Notes: generated by a model not told the origin, from the letters alone. A stretch of 64,000 nucleotides of DNA from Candidatus Woesearchaeota archaeon (GCA_018302985.1 JAGVZA010000004.1:1-64000); one strand, 5' to 3'; numbered from the stretch's first letter, positions 38,012 to 48,239 are shown. Numbers and translations: made by a program.

Positions 38012-39628
38012 TTACATGTCTTGCATGCCGCCCATTCCTGGAGGCATAGATGACTGCTTGTTAGATCCTGAGCCTGCAATGACATCGTCAATTCTGAGAA
38101 TTAATTCAGCGACTTCTGATGCAGATTTGATTGCTTGTGTCTTGATTTTTAAAGGTTCAATAACGCCAGCTTTCCAAGCGTCTGTTACTTTTCCAGTAAA
38201 GACATCAACACTTGCCCATTTGTTGCCTTTATCATGCTGCGCTTTTAATTCTGTTAATAGATCAATAGGATCAAGACCTGCGTTTTCTGCTAGAGTTCTT
38301 GGGATAATCTCCAAAGCGTCCGCGAAAGCCAGGACTGCGAATTGCTCACGTCCTGCTAATTGAGTTGCATACTGTCTGATTTCTCTGGCAACGGCGATTT
38401 CAATAGCACCAGCACCACCCACTGCTTTTCCTACTTTTAAAGTTGCAATGATGTCGCCTAATGCATCTTTAACTGCACGTTCTACTTCATCTACAACGTG
38501 TTGTGTACCGCCACGCACTAAGAAAGTGACAGCTTTAGGATTTTTACATTCACGAACATAAGTCATTTGTTCATCGCCGACTTTGAGTTCTTCTACAAGT
38601 CCAGCATGACCTAAATCTTTTTCTGACAAGTCTTCGAGAGACATAATAATAGAAGCACCAGTTGCCTTTCCTAATTTTTCCATATCTGATTTTTTTACAC
38701 GGCGACAGGCATAGATGCCTGCTTTGGACAAATAATGTTGAGCTAAATCATCAATGCCTTTTTGACAGATAACGACAGTTGCTCCAGATTTAATGACTTT
38801 GTTGGTTTTGTCACGAATCATTTTTTCTTCCTGCATGAGGAATCCTTCCATTTGGTCTGGAGAAGAAATTTGAATTTTAGCATCAGTTTCGGTGTTTTTA
38901 ATTTCTAAAGCAACATCTAGTAAAGCAATTTTAGCATTTTTTACTTTTGTTGGCATACCAGGGTGGACACGTTCTTTGTCTAAGACAATACCTTCAATTA
39001 ATTCCGCGTTTTCAATACCGCCACCTACTTTCTTTTCGATTTTGATATTGTCCATTTCTATATTGTCGCCATCAGTGATTTGTTTAACTGCTCTTACTAA
39101 CAGATCTGCTAGGATTTCACGAGATGCTTCTGCACCTTTACCAGTCATAGCAGTCATAGCAATTTGCTTTAATATTTCTTCATCTTTTGCTGTCACTGGC
39201 ACTGCTAATCGATTGAGAATTTCCTGTGTTTTTTCTGCAGCCATATGATAGCCACGAGCGATAACTGTTGGATGAATTTCTTGATCGAGTAATGCTTCAG
39301 CTTTCTTTAAAAATTCACCCGCGAGGACTACTGCTGTAGTAGTACCATCACCAACTTCATTTTCTTGAGTTTTAGCAACTTCTACCAACATTTTAGCAGC
39401 TGGGTGCTCAATTTGCATTTCTTCTAGAATAGTAACTCCATCATTAGTAACAATAATATCACCTATAGAATCAACAATCATCTTGTCCATGCCTTTGGGA
39501 CCTAGAGTAGTTCTTACAGTTTCAGCCACTAGCTTAGCAGCCATAATATTATTTCTTTGCGCATCACGTCCTAATTGACGCGTATAGCCTTCTGGTAATA
39601 TATAGATTGGTTGTTGTTGATTTGCCAT
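38012..39628 (-). CDS. Thermosome / group II chaperonin subunit
   Basis: [43 protein letters not shown]. Confidence 0.98.
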   Translation of the reverse strand: MANQQQPIYILPEGYTRQLGRDAQRNNIMAAKLVAETVRTTLGPKGMDKMIVDSIGDIIVTNDGVTILEEMQIEHPAAKMLVEVAKTQENEVGDGTTTAVVLAGEFLKKAEALLDQEIHPTVIARGYHMAAEKTQEILNRLAVPVTAKDEEILKQIAMTAMTGKGAEASREILADLLVRAVKQITDGDNIEMDNIKIEKKVGGGIENAELIEGIVLDKERVHPGMPTKVKNAKIALLDVALEIKNTETDAKIQISSPDQMEGFLMQEEKMIRDKTNKVIKSGATVVICQKGIDDLAQHYLSKAGIYACRRVKKSDMEKLGKATGASIIMSLEDLSEKDLGHAGLVEELKVGDEQMTYVRECKNPKAVTFLVRGGTQHVVDEVERAVKDALGDIIATLKVGKAVGGAGAIEIAVAREIRQYATQLAGREQFAVLAFADALEIIPRTLAENAGLDPIDLLTELKAQHDKGNKWASVDVFTGKVTDAWKAGVIEPLKIKTQAIKSASEVAELILRIDDVIAGSGSNKQSSMPPGMGGMQDM

Positions 39629-39713
39629 TATAAGCCCCCGAAATATATAGGGATTTTTCTTATTTTAGCTTATAAAGTTAACGGTAAGGTCAAGCTCTCT
39701 TACTGATACTTTT

Positions 39714-40472
39714 TTATCTAAATGGTTTACTCTGTTTCCAAAATGCATCAAAATAAGCTTTAAAGGAATCAGCAATTTCTTTATTCACAATTTCAAGAGT
39801 TATAGGATTGGCAGAGGGAAACCCGATGACTGTGATGTCTTTATACCCCATAATCCATGCAGGAGTATTGATTGCTGTTGGCATATATCTCGAATCACAA
39901 AGTTTGTAGCTATTTCTGTTTTTCAATATTTTTGGATCTGTATCTGGATGGAATAATAATTTACAGGAGATTCCTGCTTTTGCTCTTCTGAGATGATCTC
40001 TTTGCCAGTAGGCGTGAAAGTGAGCTGGTTGTTCTGGAGCAATACCTAGATAAAAAAATTCATCTCCTTTCTTGAGTTTCTGATAAATATGCTCATGTAC
40101 AGTAATCATTCCATTAAAACCTTCAAAGAGATTTGCTGTTTGCTGCTTTGATTTTCCTTGTTTGGAAATAAGAGTTGGTAAAAGGTTTTCAATCTTTTTT
40201 TTATTTTCTTGGAGCTTTTTCTCATTTGTTTCTATATATTCAATTAATTTATGAGGATCTGAAGCTTGAAAGTATTTAGTTTTCTCCTTAGTAATATAAG
40301 CCACAAGTCCTTTTTGGATTAGCTTATCAAGCAATTGATAGATGATGGATTTTGCTACGTGCGCTTTTTCAATGATGGGGCCGGTTGTAGACGATCCTAG
40401 CTCCATAAGTGCAAGATAGACTTTGGCTTCTCCTTCTGTTAGTCCTGCTTCCTGCATTGCGTGGATGTCCAT
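39714..40472 (-). CDS. TrmB-family transcriptional regulator
   Basis: AGLTEGEAKVYLALMELGSSTTGPIIEKAHVAKSIIYQLLDKLIQKGLV. Confidence 0.92.
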   Translation of the reverse strand: MDIHAMQEAGLTEGEAKVYLALMELGSSTTGPIIEKAHVAKSIIYQLLDKLIQKGLVAYITKEKTKYFQASDPHKLIEYIETNEKKLQENKKKIENLLPTLISKQGKSKQQTANLFEGFNGMITVHEHIYQKLKKGDEFFYLGIAPEQPAHFHAYWQRDHLRRAKAGISCKLLFHPDTDPKILKNRNSYKLCDSRYMPTAINTPAWIMGYKDITVIGFPSANPITLEIVNKEIADSFKAYFDAFWKQSKPFR

Positions 40473-40608
40473 ATCATCCTACAACTAACCTATCTTCTTA
40501 AATCTTTCTTTTTGGTACACCAGTAGTGGTGAGGTAGATATTATATTCACTAATTAATAGTTATTACTCTACAGTAATTATATTTACTACGATTGGAGAA
40601 CAAGAACA

Positions 40609-41334
40609 ATGGAAAGTGAAAAAAGATTCAAGGGTTCAATTGGAACCGAGTATGCTCTTTTTGAAAAATCTTATCCTCACTTCAGAGAGCTTCAAGATGG
40701 CGTTGCTGACGAGATTAGCAAGTATACTATTGGAAGAAAAAATGTAAGAGTATTAGAGATTGGTTGCGGGCCTGGTCCTACTAGTGATAGAATTCTTGCA
40801 AAGAATGTAGGAGTTACACTTACTGCTATTGATAATGAGCAAGTTATGATTAATCAGGCACGAGATCACCTTAAAGACTATGGCGAAAGGGTTGAACTTT
40901 TTGAAAGAGATGCTCTAGATTTTCTTAAAGAGACTTCTGATTCATCTTTTGATATTGTTGTTAGCGCTTGGACTCTTCACAATTTTGATCAGGATTATAG
41001 GAAGAATATTTTAAGGGAGATTATTAGGGTGTTAAAATCTTCAGGAGTATTCGTGAATGCTGATAAATATGCTCAGGACGATGAGAAAAAACATTTTGAA
41101 GATTTTAATTGGTCAATAAAACAGTTTATTGAATGCATGGGTGAGGTTGGTTATCCTAAGATTTGTTATGAATGGATTTTGCATATGGTTTTAGATGAAT
41201 CAAAAAACTCGCTAATGAAGGAGAAGGACTCATTAGTTCAATTACTAGAATTGGGATTTCTTAATCCAAGGATTATTTGGAGGAAAAGGATGGAGGCTAT
41301 GATAATAGCACAAAAAAGAGGGATGGGAGACTAA
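40609..41334 (+). CDS. SAM-dependent methyltransferase
   Basis: VRVLEIGCGPGPTSDRIL; SFDIVVSAWTLHNF. Confidence 0.9.
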   Translation: MESEKRFKGSIGTEYALFEKSYPHFRELQDGVADEISKYTIGRKNVRVLEIGCGPGPTSDRILAKNVGVTLTAIDNEQVMINQARDHLKDYGERVELFERDALDFLKETSDSSFDIVVSAWTLHNFDQDYRKNILREIIRVLKSSGVFVNADKYAQDDEKKHFEDFNWSIKQFIECMGEVGYPKICYEWILHMVLDESKNSLMKEKDSLVQLLELGFLNPRIIWRKRMEAMIIAQKRGMGD

Positions 41335-41335
41335 C

Positions 41336-41986
41336 ATGAAAAAGATATTTAAGAATATTTTGACTGCAGGAACTCTAGCCCTTGTCAGTGCCTGTTCGAA
41401 TTTTGGTTCACATGCTGGTTTTAATGCTGCCTATGTAGGTGTTAACTCTAAGCAGGAAGAGGGATATACTAGAGTATTTACAAACCTTGATGTAGGCAAT
41501 GATTTTGCTCGAGTGCATGCTCACGGATTAAATGAGATAAGTGGTAGTGATGATAGTAAGTATTTTGGAAGAAATAGTCTCGGGATTGAATTAGGTAATG
41601 GGGGTATTGAGGCTATTGTTGAAGCTAGAGGAGATAATGCAGGTCTCTTTAGCGGTCAACCTCAGTATGGTCTTAGGGATAATATATCTCCTAAAATGCT
41701 TGGAGTTGATTATGGTTTCTTTCAAGCTACGACTAATGGCGAGGATGGCAATCTTACTATTTTTTGTGGCAAGAATCTTGGTGGGATAGCTGAAACTCTA
41801 AAACCTTTATCTTTTGAAATATTCAACTCTTATGATTATCGAAATGATTCGACGGATAGTAATCTCACAGAGTTTACTGTTGATTGGTCCATTAGTAAAA
41901 ACTTGAGCTTTTTTATAAGACAAGATACTCATGACTTGAATTTTGATGATTCCAACTACATTATAGGAGGTGCAATAAGGTTTTAA
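41336..41986 (+). CDS. Secreted lipoprotein-like, beta-strand-rich protein with C-terminal Phe
   Basis: MKKIFKNILTAGTLALVSACSN lipobox-like; alternating beta pattern ending YIIGGAIRF. Confidence 0.6.
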   Translation: MKKIFKNILTAGTLALVSACSNFGSHAGFNAAYVGVNSKQEEGYTRVFTNLDVGNDFARVHAHGLNEISGSDDSKYFGRNSLGIELGNGGIEAIVEARGDNAGLFSGQPQYGLRDNISPKMLGVDYGFFQATTNGEDGNLTIFCGKNLGGIAETLKPLSFEIFNSYDYRNDSTDSNLTEFTVDWSISKNLSFFIRQDTHDLNFDDSNYIIGGAIRF

Positions 41987-42053
41987 GTTTTTTATTTTTA
42001 TCAGAGAATTTTTTAGTAGGAATGTTTATTAATCCCTCCAACTCTATCTTTTT

Positions 42054-42341
42054 ATGGGAAAACCGAGCGATACCAAGAGCATTCTTTTTTGGATTATTGG
42101 CGGAACCTTTGTCTATTATCTTTTATCACAATTGTATTTTGCTTATCTCTCTTCAGTTACTTTTTTCTCCATTATCTTTGGATGGTTTTTTTCTTTACCT
42201 AATTATGTAAATTTTATTGCAACACTGCTTGATCTAGTGACTAAAATTATCTTAGTTCTTGCAACTCCTTTGATGTATTTGATTATTGGTGGTCTTCTGG
42301 GATTGTTAGTGAGATTTTTGTATCAAAAGTATAGGAAATGA
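42054..42341 (+). CDS. Small membrane protein
   Basis: Two to three TM segments. Confidence 0.55.
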   Translation: MGKPSDTKSILFWIIGGTFVYYLLSQLYFAYLSSVTFFSIIFGWFFSLPNYVNFIATLLDLVTKIILVLATPLMYLIIGGLLGLLVRFLYQKYRK

Positions 42342-42427
42342 ATTTAGGATTCTATTATTGTTTGAACTCATTTTTTAATAGCATATGTACTCTTAGTATA
42401 TAATTATGTACCAAAAGCGTATAAATT

Positions 42428-42751
42428 TTATTTTCTCTCTTTACTTAACGCAAATTGTTCATTTTCTTTTCTCTGATGTACAATCGCTCTCCATTTTTTT
42501 CTCAAACCAGCATAGCGCCTACTGAGAATCTTAATAGCAATCAGATATTTTTCTACTGTGTAGTCTTCGGCGCACTCATTGACCAGCATTTTATACAATA
42601 TAACCTCATTTTTGGTCATCATTTCCTCGTAGCTCTTTACTAAGGACTGCATATATTCCTGTATGTCTGTTTGGAGTTCGTTGTTTTGTGCCATAATCGA
42701 GTAAATAGCAGGGAGTTTATATAGCTCTGGAGGGTCTTTGAGAAGTAACAT
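42428..42751 (-). CDS. Hypothetical protein (start refined to ATG at 42751)
   Basis: MLLLKDPPELYKLPAIYS...; upstream part of track ORF overlaps PLD gene. Confidence 0.5.
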   Translation of the reverse strand: MLLLKDPPELYKLPAIYSIMAQNNELQTDIQEYMQSLVKSYEEMMTKNEVILYKMLVNECAEDYTVEKYLIAIKILSRRYAGLRKKWRAIVHQRKENEQFALSKERK

Positions 42752-42771
42752 TGTTCTACAATCTCTGTCTT

Positions 42772-43836
42772 CTAATATAAACTTCTGAAACGCGCATACC
42801 AGAATTCCATCAAGCGACGCCTGAAAGAACGATGATGCCATTCCTCTTTGGTGACTTGTTTGCACTTGCTCAAATTTTTTAAGAAGATTTCTCGCAATTC
42901 TTGTGCAACTTTTTTATCTGAAGAAAATACGTTGAGCTCATAACTATGGGCAAAACTTCGATGTGTGAGATTTGCGCTGCCTATAGTAAATTCTCTATCA
43001 TCACAGACCATTGTTTTTGCATGAATCATATTAGGATACTGAAAGATTTTCACACCGCTTCTTAGAATTCTTGCAAACAAATATTGACTTCCATAATGGA
43101 GGAATCTTAAGTTTCCCTGCTTTGGAACGATGACACGAACATCTACACCTCGTCGGACTGCTTTCTTGAGAGCAGTACGCACATCTTGCTTGGGCAGGAA
43201 ATATGCGTGCGTCAAATAGATGTACTGTTTTGCATTATTGATCACTTCTAAATATTCATCACGAATAAATTGACGTGTTAAAGATGGAACTCCAGCAATA
43301 GCACGGTAAATTCCCTTTTGATGCTGCTGCCAACGCAATTGTTTTGTTAATTGGAAAGCGTTCAAATAGAGATTTCCTTGGATAATCATCAACGTCTGAA
43401 AAAATATCTCCCTGAGTTCTGGAGCTAAAGTCTTTTCTAAGCGTAAATGTGTATCTTTCCATTCCAAGAATGAACGTCCAATGTTCATGCCACCTATATA
43501 ACTTATTTTACTGTCAATCAATGCTAGTTTTCGATGGTTTGCACGGAAGGAGAATTTCTTGAAATGGATGGATTTAAATTTAAATGTTTTCACACCAGAA
43601 ATTTCTAACTCATTAATAAATCTGCGAGATAACTTTGTGGTGAACCCATCGTAGACAAAACGAACATCCACTCCTTTTAATGATTTTTGAATGAGCTTCT
43701 TTTTGAGTTGATGACCTAATTTATCCTGAACAACAATGGCAAACTCCAGATAGACTGATTTGGTAGCTTTCTCTATGTCTTTTAAGAGATCGTGATAGAA
43801 CTCCTTATAGCCTGTGTAGATCATCACCTTTTTCAT
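42772..43836 (-). CDS. Phospholipase D / cardiolipin synthase-like protein
   Basis: Two HKD motifs: NHRKLALIDSKISYIGGMNIG and IHAKTMVCDDREFTIGSANLTHRS. Confidence 0.94.
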   Translation of the reverse strand: MKKVMIYTGYKEFYHDLLKDIEKATKSVYLEFAIVVQDKLGHQLKKKLIQKSLKGVDVRFVYDGFTTKLSRRFINELEISGVKTFKFKSIHFKKFSFRANHRKLALIDSKISYIGGMNIGRSFLEWKDTHLRLEKTLAPELREIFFQTLMIIQGNLYLNAFQLTKQLRWQQHQKGIYRAIAGVPSLTRQFIRDEYLEVINNAKQYIYLTHAYFLPKQDVRTALKKAVRRGVDVRVIVPKQGNLRFLHYGSQYLFARILRSGVKIFQYPNMIHAKTMVCDDREFTIGSANLTHRSFAHSYELNVFSSDKKVAQELREIFLKNLSKCKQVTKEEWHHRSFRRRLMEFWYARFRSLY

Positions 43837-43899
43837 AGTCTTTTAACCTAACAAGACTCTATGCTTTTCTACTTATATAAATATTCGCTTCATTTGCTC

Positions 43900-44583
43900 T
43901 TATAAGAAATTACCTAAATCGATATCAGGAGTATCTCTAAAACAGTCTTCTGCATATTGACAAGAACGACACATCCATCGCTTGTCTTGATCTAAGCGTG
44001 ATTCTGGCAAAGGCAATTTTCCATCGATTAATTTTTTATGCAATAACCTGAAACGCTCGATGACTTGATTGAATACATTTTCATCATAGACAACATGAAA
44101 TGTTTTACTCTTGAGCGTGTTTTTTTCCAGATAGAGGAGGATACCTTCCTTGACTTTTCGAGCATGCAAATATAGTTGGAGCTGCATGATGTGACTCTCT
44201 GATGCTTCTTCCATATATCTGAGATCTTTTGTAGATTTGACTTCTACTAATGCTTCTCTGCTGCCTATCTTGACTCTGATAAGATCATCAATTCTTCCAG
44301 AAATAGTGAAGTCATCAAAAACTAACTCAAAAGGTACTTCTTTTTCCACCAACTCTACTTCTTCGACTTTGTCTGACTTGAAAACATCAGCGACGAATTC
44401 ATGCAAACGATTGCCTGCTTCGAAGACTTTTTTTAATTCTTTATCCACTGGCTTGGGATTGCGAAAAGTATACCAAGTTTTCCTCATGCACTGACCTACT
44501 TCAGAGGGATAATAACGACCTATACTTCTGATGCGTATTTCTGACTGGAGAAAACGATCCACCATGTCATCAAAGTTAATCAT
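43900..44583 (-). CDS. Cas4/RecB-like PD-(D/E)XK nuclease with putative Fe-S cysteines
   Basis: VGQCMRKTWYTFR; GRIDDLIRV..EALVEVKSTK; RWMCRSCQYAEDCF. Confidence 0.85.
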   Translation of the reverse strand: MINFDDMVDRFLQSEIRIRSIGRYYPSEVGQCMRKTWYTFRNPKPVDKELKKVFEAGNRLHEFVADVFKSDKVEEVELVEKEVPFELVFDDFTISGRIDDLIRVKIGSREALVEVKSTKDLRYMEEASESHIMQLQLYLHARKVKEGILLYLEKNTLKSKTFHVVYDENVFNQVIERFRLLHKKLIDGKLPLPESRLDQDKRWMCRSCQYAEDCFRDTPDIDLGNFL

Positions 44584-44706
44584 CTTGATTTCTTGACTAT
44601 GATCACTTAAAAAGGTTCTGGGGGAGTTTGAGAAGTACAATCTCTCATCCCCAATATTTATAAATTAGTACTTCTTCCTTTCTCTACAATTATTTGAGGT
44701 GAAAAC

Positions 44707-45135
44707 ATGGGTTTGTTTAGCATTGTAGATGTTAATTATTGGGCAGTTTTAGTAGCTGCTTTAGTTGCTTTTGTGATTGGAGGTTTATGGTATTCTCCGG
44801 TTCTCTTTGGCAAATTATGGATGCAATTGATGGGCATTACTCCCAAGATGATGACTGAGGCAAAGAAAAAAAGCATGACTTTGAGTTATGTTTTACAATT
44901 TATAGCTCTTCTAGTGATGGCATGCGTTGTAGCTCATTTTATCAGCCTTTTGGGATTAACGACACTTCCAGAGATCTTACAATTAGTTTTCTGGTCTTGG
45001 TTAGGGTATCAAGCTACTTTAGAATTGAGCAGCACTTTATGGGGTTGTAAATCGTGGAGTTTATTTTTATTGAACTCAGCGCATAACCTTGTTAGTTTCG
45101 TTGCTATGGGCCTAGTCTTTTTCTGGATGCTCTAA
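44707..45135 (+). CDS. DUF1761 family membrane protein
   Basis: NYWAVLVAALVAFVIGGLWYSPVLFGKLWMQLMG. Confidence 0.85.
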   Translation: MGLFSIVDVNYWAVLVAALVAFVIGGLWYSPVLFGKLWMQLMGITPKMMTEAKKKSMTLSYVLQFIALLVMACVVAHFISLLGLTTLPEILQLVFWSWLGYQATLELSSTLWGCKSWSLFLLNSAHNLVSFVAMGLVFFWML

Positions 45136-45217
45136 TTTTTTCTTTTTTTCTTTATTCTTTTTTAGGGACGAATTTCATTCCAACATATTTTTAAATAGTT
45201 ATTTAATATAATCCACT

Positions 45218-45682
45218 ATGCAACCCGTAACCATCCCTTTACTTGTACATGATATTTCATTACTTCAAATCTATACAAGATTATTTTCACAAGAAAAGCT
45301 AGCTTTAGTTGTTCATAGATCTCCAGATACAGCATTACCCTTGCTCTTATCAACACCTTTCCCCGTTATTTTGATGGATGTAACTTCGGTTCCAGGACTG
45401 AAATGCCTTGATGCAGGTTTAGAAGAATTTTCTGTTCGTAATGTTCATGCGCCTGATTTCTATCACAGGCTTACCTTCTATATCTTGGATCGTTTACGAT
45501 CTCCAACTTCCGCTAATAGTAAGACTCCTCTAGTTGTTAGTGGACTCTTTGGTGCTGAACATGATAACTTATCTCCCAGACTAGAGAGACGACTTCTTGA
45601 ACATGGAGCGACAGCATATGTTGATATCACCCAACTAGATCATCAACTTGTACACCAAGTTATAACTTACCTCGAGAAATAA
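45218..45682 (+). CDS. Hypothetical protein
   Basis: Intact 154 aa ORF with upstream TATA-like ATTTAATATA. Confidence 0.6.
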   Translation: MQPVTIPLLVHDISLLQIYTRLFSQEKLALVVHRSPDTALPLLLSTPFPVILMDVTSVPGLKCLDAGLEEFSVRNVHAPDFYHRLTFYILDRLRSPTSANSKTPLVVSGLFGAEHDNLSPRLERRLLEHGATAYVDITQLDHQLVHQVITYLEK

Positions 45683-45808
45683 TTATTTGCTTATTTTTTT
45701 ATTTGTTGCCCCGTGTCTATGCTTTGGTTCATAAGGACAATTAGTACATCTAGAACCACAACAACTTCCCTGCTGGAGCAAGAATTTTTTACTTAAGGGA
45801 TCAATCAT
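45683..45808 (-). CDS. Cys-rich micro-protein (41 aa), DUF5522-like
   Basis: Manual translation MIDPLSKKFLLQQGSCCGSRCTNCPYEPKHRHGATNKKISK*; GxCCGxxCxxCPY signature; absent from track. Confidence 0.75.
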   Translation of the reverse strand: MIDPLSKKFLLQQGSCCGSRCTNCPYEPKHRHGATNKKISK

Positions 45809-45892
45809 TCTTTTTTGCTGTACATTTAGGTTATATAATTCTTATCGTCTCTTGTCCAAACCTTTTTATAGCACTACTTCCATCTCCATATT

Positions 45893-46741
45893 ATGAAGCA
45901 CACACGTTCTGTTACTTTACTTTTAGTTCTTCTCTTTATTGCTGCTCAAATAGTAGGATTATATGTTGTCTCAGAATATGTAACTTTTGAGACTGTTACT
46001 GTTGGCAATATGACCTACCAAGAAGAAGTATTCAAGCCCCTACCCTATGACTTAGAACGACCTCAATTTGCAAAAGAAACTTCTTATCTGCCTATTATTG
46101 CGATTATTCTGATTAGTACTCTCTTGGTTTTACTTATTGTCAAATTTGGAGCGCGTCTTTTATGGAAAGTTTGGTTTTTCTTATCTGTTTGGTTTTGTAT
46201 GATGATTGCTTTTGGTGCATTCTTAGACAAACATTGGATTGCTCTACTTATAGCTCTTATTTTAGCACTCTTGAAAGTATTTCGCATTCATCCCTTTATC
46301 CATAATCTTACAGAACTTTTTATCTATGGAGGACTAGCTGCAGTCTTTACTCCTGTCTTAAGTCTTTTTAGCATTTCCATTTTATTAGTCATTATTTCCA
46401 TCTATGATTTCATTGCTGTTCGCAAAACAAAACACATGGTTGACATGGCAGAATTCCAATCGAAAATGCAATTGTTTGCTGGACTCTTAATTCCTTATGG
46501 CAAGAAAGGAGAAAAAACTGCTATCTTAGGTGGAGGAGATATTGGATTTCCTTTACTCTTTGCAAGTGTTGTTTTAATGGACTATTCTTTTTGGGCTGCT
46601 ATGCTAGTAGTTTTAGGAGCTGCTTTAGCCTTAAGTTATTTGCTAGTAACTAGCGAGAAAAATAAATATTATCCAGCAATGCCTATTTTATCTGCCGGTT
46701 GCTTTTTGGGATTGGGATTGGCCTATTTATTCTTATTATAA
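45893..46741 (+). CDS. Presenilin/signal-peptide-peptidase-type intramembrane aspartyl protease
   Basis: SIYDFIAV (YD) and GGGDIGFPLLF (GxGD) in TM context, YYPAMPIL near C-term. Confidence 0.9.
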   Translation: MKHTRSVTLLLVLLFIAAQIVGLYVVSEYVTFETVTVGNMTYQEEVFKPLPYDLERPQFAKETSYLPIIAIILISTLLVLLIVKFGARLLWKVWFFLSVWFCMMIAFGAFLDKHWIALLIALILALLKVFRIHPFIHNLTELFIYGGLAAVFTPVLSLFSISILLVIISIYDFIAVRKTKHMVDMAEFQSKMQLFAGLLIPYGKKGEKTAILGGGDIGFPLLFASVVLMDYSFWAAMLVVLGAALALSYLLVTSEKNKYYPAMPILSAGCFLGLGLAYLFLL

Positions 46742-47461
46742 TTATTGCATCCTAATTCTTAAGAGATGTCTTTTCTTATCTTTGAATTCTGTCCTTCCAT
46801 GCAACATTTCATCGTTTTTCATGATAATTATCTCTCCTCTCTGTAACAGTACTTTTCTTACCTCTTTATGTCTATTACAATATTGTTCAAAATATTCTAC
46901 AGCTCTTTGCATCTCTTCATTTTCCATAGTACAGGCAAATCCCCTCATAATGGTATCTTTTCTGAATCTTAGCAAAGGCCTTTTACTAATCACTGGACAC
47001 CAGATTACTTCTGGATTATCTTCCTTTCTTTTCTTTGTATAGACTGTTGGAACACGAAATGGAAATTTATTTTTTTGCAATATTTTCAGACAAGCCCTTC
47101 CTCTTTTAGTTCTCTTTAATTGTTTGAGTATCTTTTTCCCATCTAAGAGCAAGGTATCTCCACCACTTATTGCTTTTCTGATTACTGCGAGAAGCACATA
47201 TCTTTCTGGGTGCATTTTATACTGCGTATCGGTATGCAATGTTGCCTTAACTGCGTTTTCTGAGAATGTTGTAGTGTATTCCTCGATATCTCTTGCTTTA
47301 ACGTCCCAGATTACTTTCTTGTCACGAATATCAGTTGGCGTCGGCTGACCAAAAATTCCTGCTAATGCTATGAGAAGTATCTTTCCTATTGCCTTTCCGT
47401 ACTTTGTGAAGGGATATCCCTTAAGAATAATATACTTTTCCTTTATTACGCTTCTTTTCAA
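46742..47461 (-). CDS. TauD-like 2-oxoglutarate/Fe(II) dioxygenase-family protein
   Basis: TLHTDTQYKMHPERYVLL; IIIMKNDEMLHGRTEFKDKKRHLLRIRMQ. Confidence 0.75.
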   Translation of the reverse strand: MKRSVIKEKYIILKGYPFTKYGKAIGKILLIALAGIFGQPTPTDIRDKKVIWDVKARDIEEYTTTFSENAVKATLHTDTQYKMHPERYVLLAVIRKAISGGDTLLLDGKKILKQLKRTKRGRACLKILQKNKFPFRVPTVYTKKRKEDNPEVIWCPVISKRPLLRFRKDTIMRGFACTMENEEMQRAVEYFEQYCNRHKEVRKVLLQRGEIIIMKNDEMLHGRTEFKDKKRHLLRIRMQ

Positions 47462-47728
47462 CTCTCTAAAAAAATTAATCCCTTCTTTCCACTCTTTCTC
47501 TACACACGTCTCGATATCACGAAATACATTTTTGTTAACATCATTCTTCTTCCATTGTTGTGCAATCTTTTTTATTTGATTAAGGAATGGAGAAGGAATA
47601 ATAATCCTCTTTAGTACAATTCTCTTTCCTTTTATTTGCCACTGTAGTGTTGTTGTTACTTTACTTCACCCTATGAGGTTATAAAAAACTTCTATTTAAA
47701 GAATATGTTTCTTGTAGTTTATCTTTTA

Positions 47729-47956
47729 TTACTCTAATCTTGTAAGAGGTATTCTTTCTTGACAACCTCTGTCCTGTACTTCTTTTTCTTGATACTCTGG
47801 ACTTTTCTTTTTTAGGCTTCTCAGGAGATCATCATCAAAATCTGGACCTACAAATACTGCACCACTTCCTTGATAAGGAAATATCAGATATTCTTTAATT
47901 TGTGGCAGTGCTTTTAAGTTCTTTCTTTTGCTTTGATATGGATCGTTATTGTTCAT
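47729..47956 (-). CDS. Hypothetical small protein
   Basis: Intact ORF. Confidence 0.45.
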   Translation of the reverse strand: MNNNDPYQSKRKNLKALPQIKEYLIFPYQGSGAVFVGPDFDDDLLRSLKKKSPEYQEKEVQDRGCQERIPLTRLE

Positions 47957-48003
47957 TTTTAGTCTTCTCAGAAATCATTCTCTTCAACTACTGCTTGGTT
48001 TAC

Positions 48004-48123
48004 TTAAGCAACAGTCAAAATTTCAAATTGTTTACTTTGACACATACATTCAACACAGTCAGGAACTTCTGGCTGATCTAGGGTGAATATAGCGCCACAG
48101 TCTTTGCATTCAGCTTGGTACAT
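48004..48123 (-). CDS. Zinc-ribbon micro-protein (39 aa)
   Basis: Manual translation MYQAECKDCGAIFTLDQPEVPDCVECMCQSKQFEILTVA*; CxxC...CxxC; TATA-like TATATAATG upstream; absent from track. Confidence 0.7.
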   Translation of the reverse strand: MYQAECKDCGAIFTLDQPEVPDCVECMCQSKQFEILTVA

Positions 48124-48239
48124 TGTTTCTCAACCTATAGATTATATAATGTATATACTTTTAAGTGATGAACTTCTATATAAATGTTGGCTTTTTTGAA
48201 AGGTGCACCTAAGCTGTTAGATTGACTAGAATTAGAGGC

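Noticed and set aside
43900-44640. Possible CRISPR-Cas locus inferred from Cas4-like nuclease
   Set aside because: No direct repeat/spacer array and no other cas gene visible in the window
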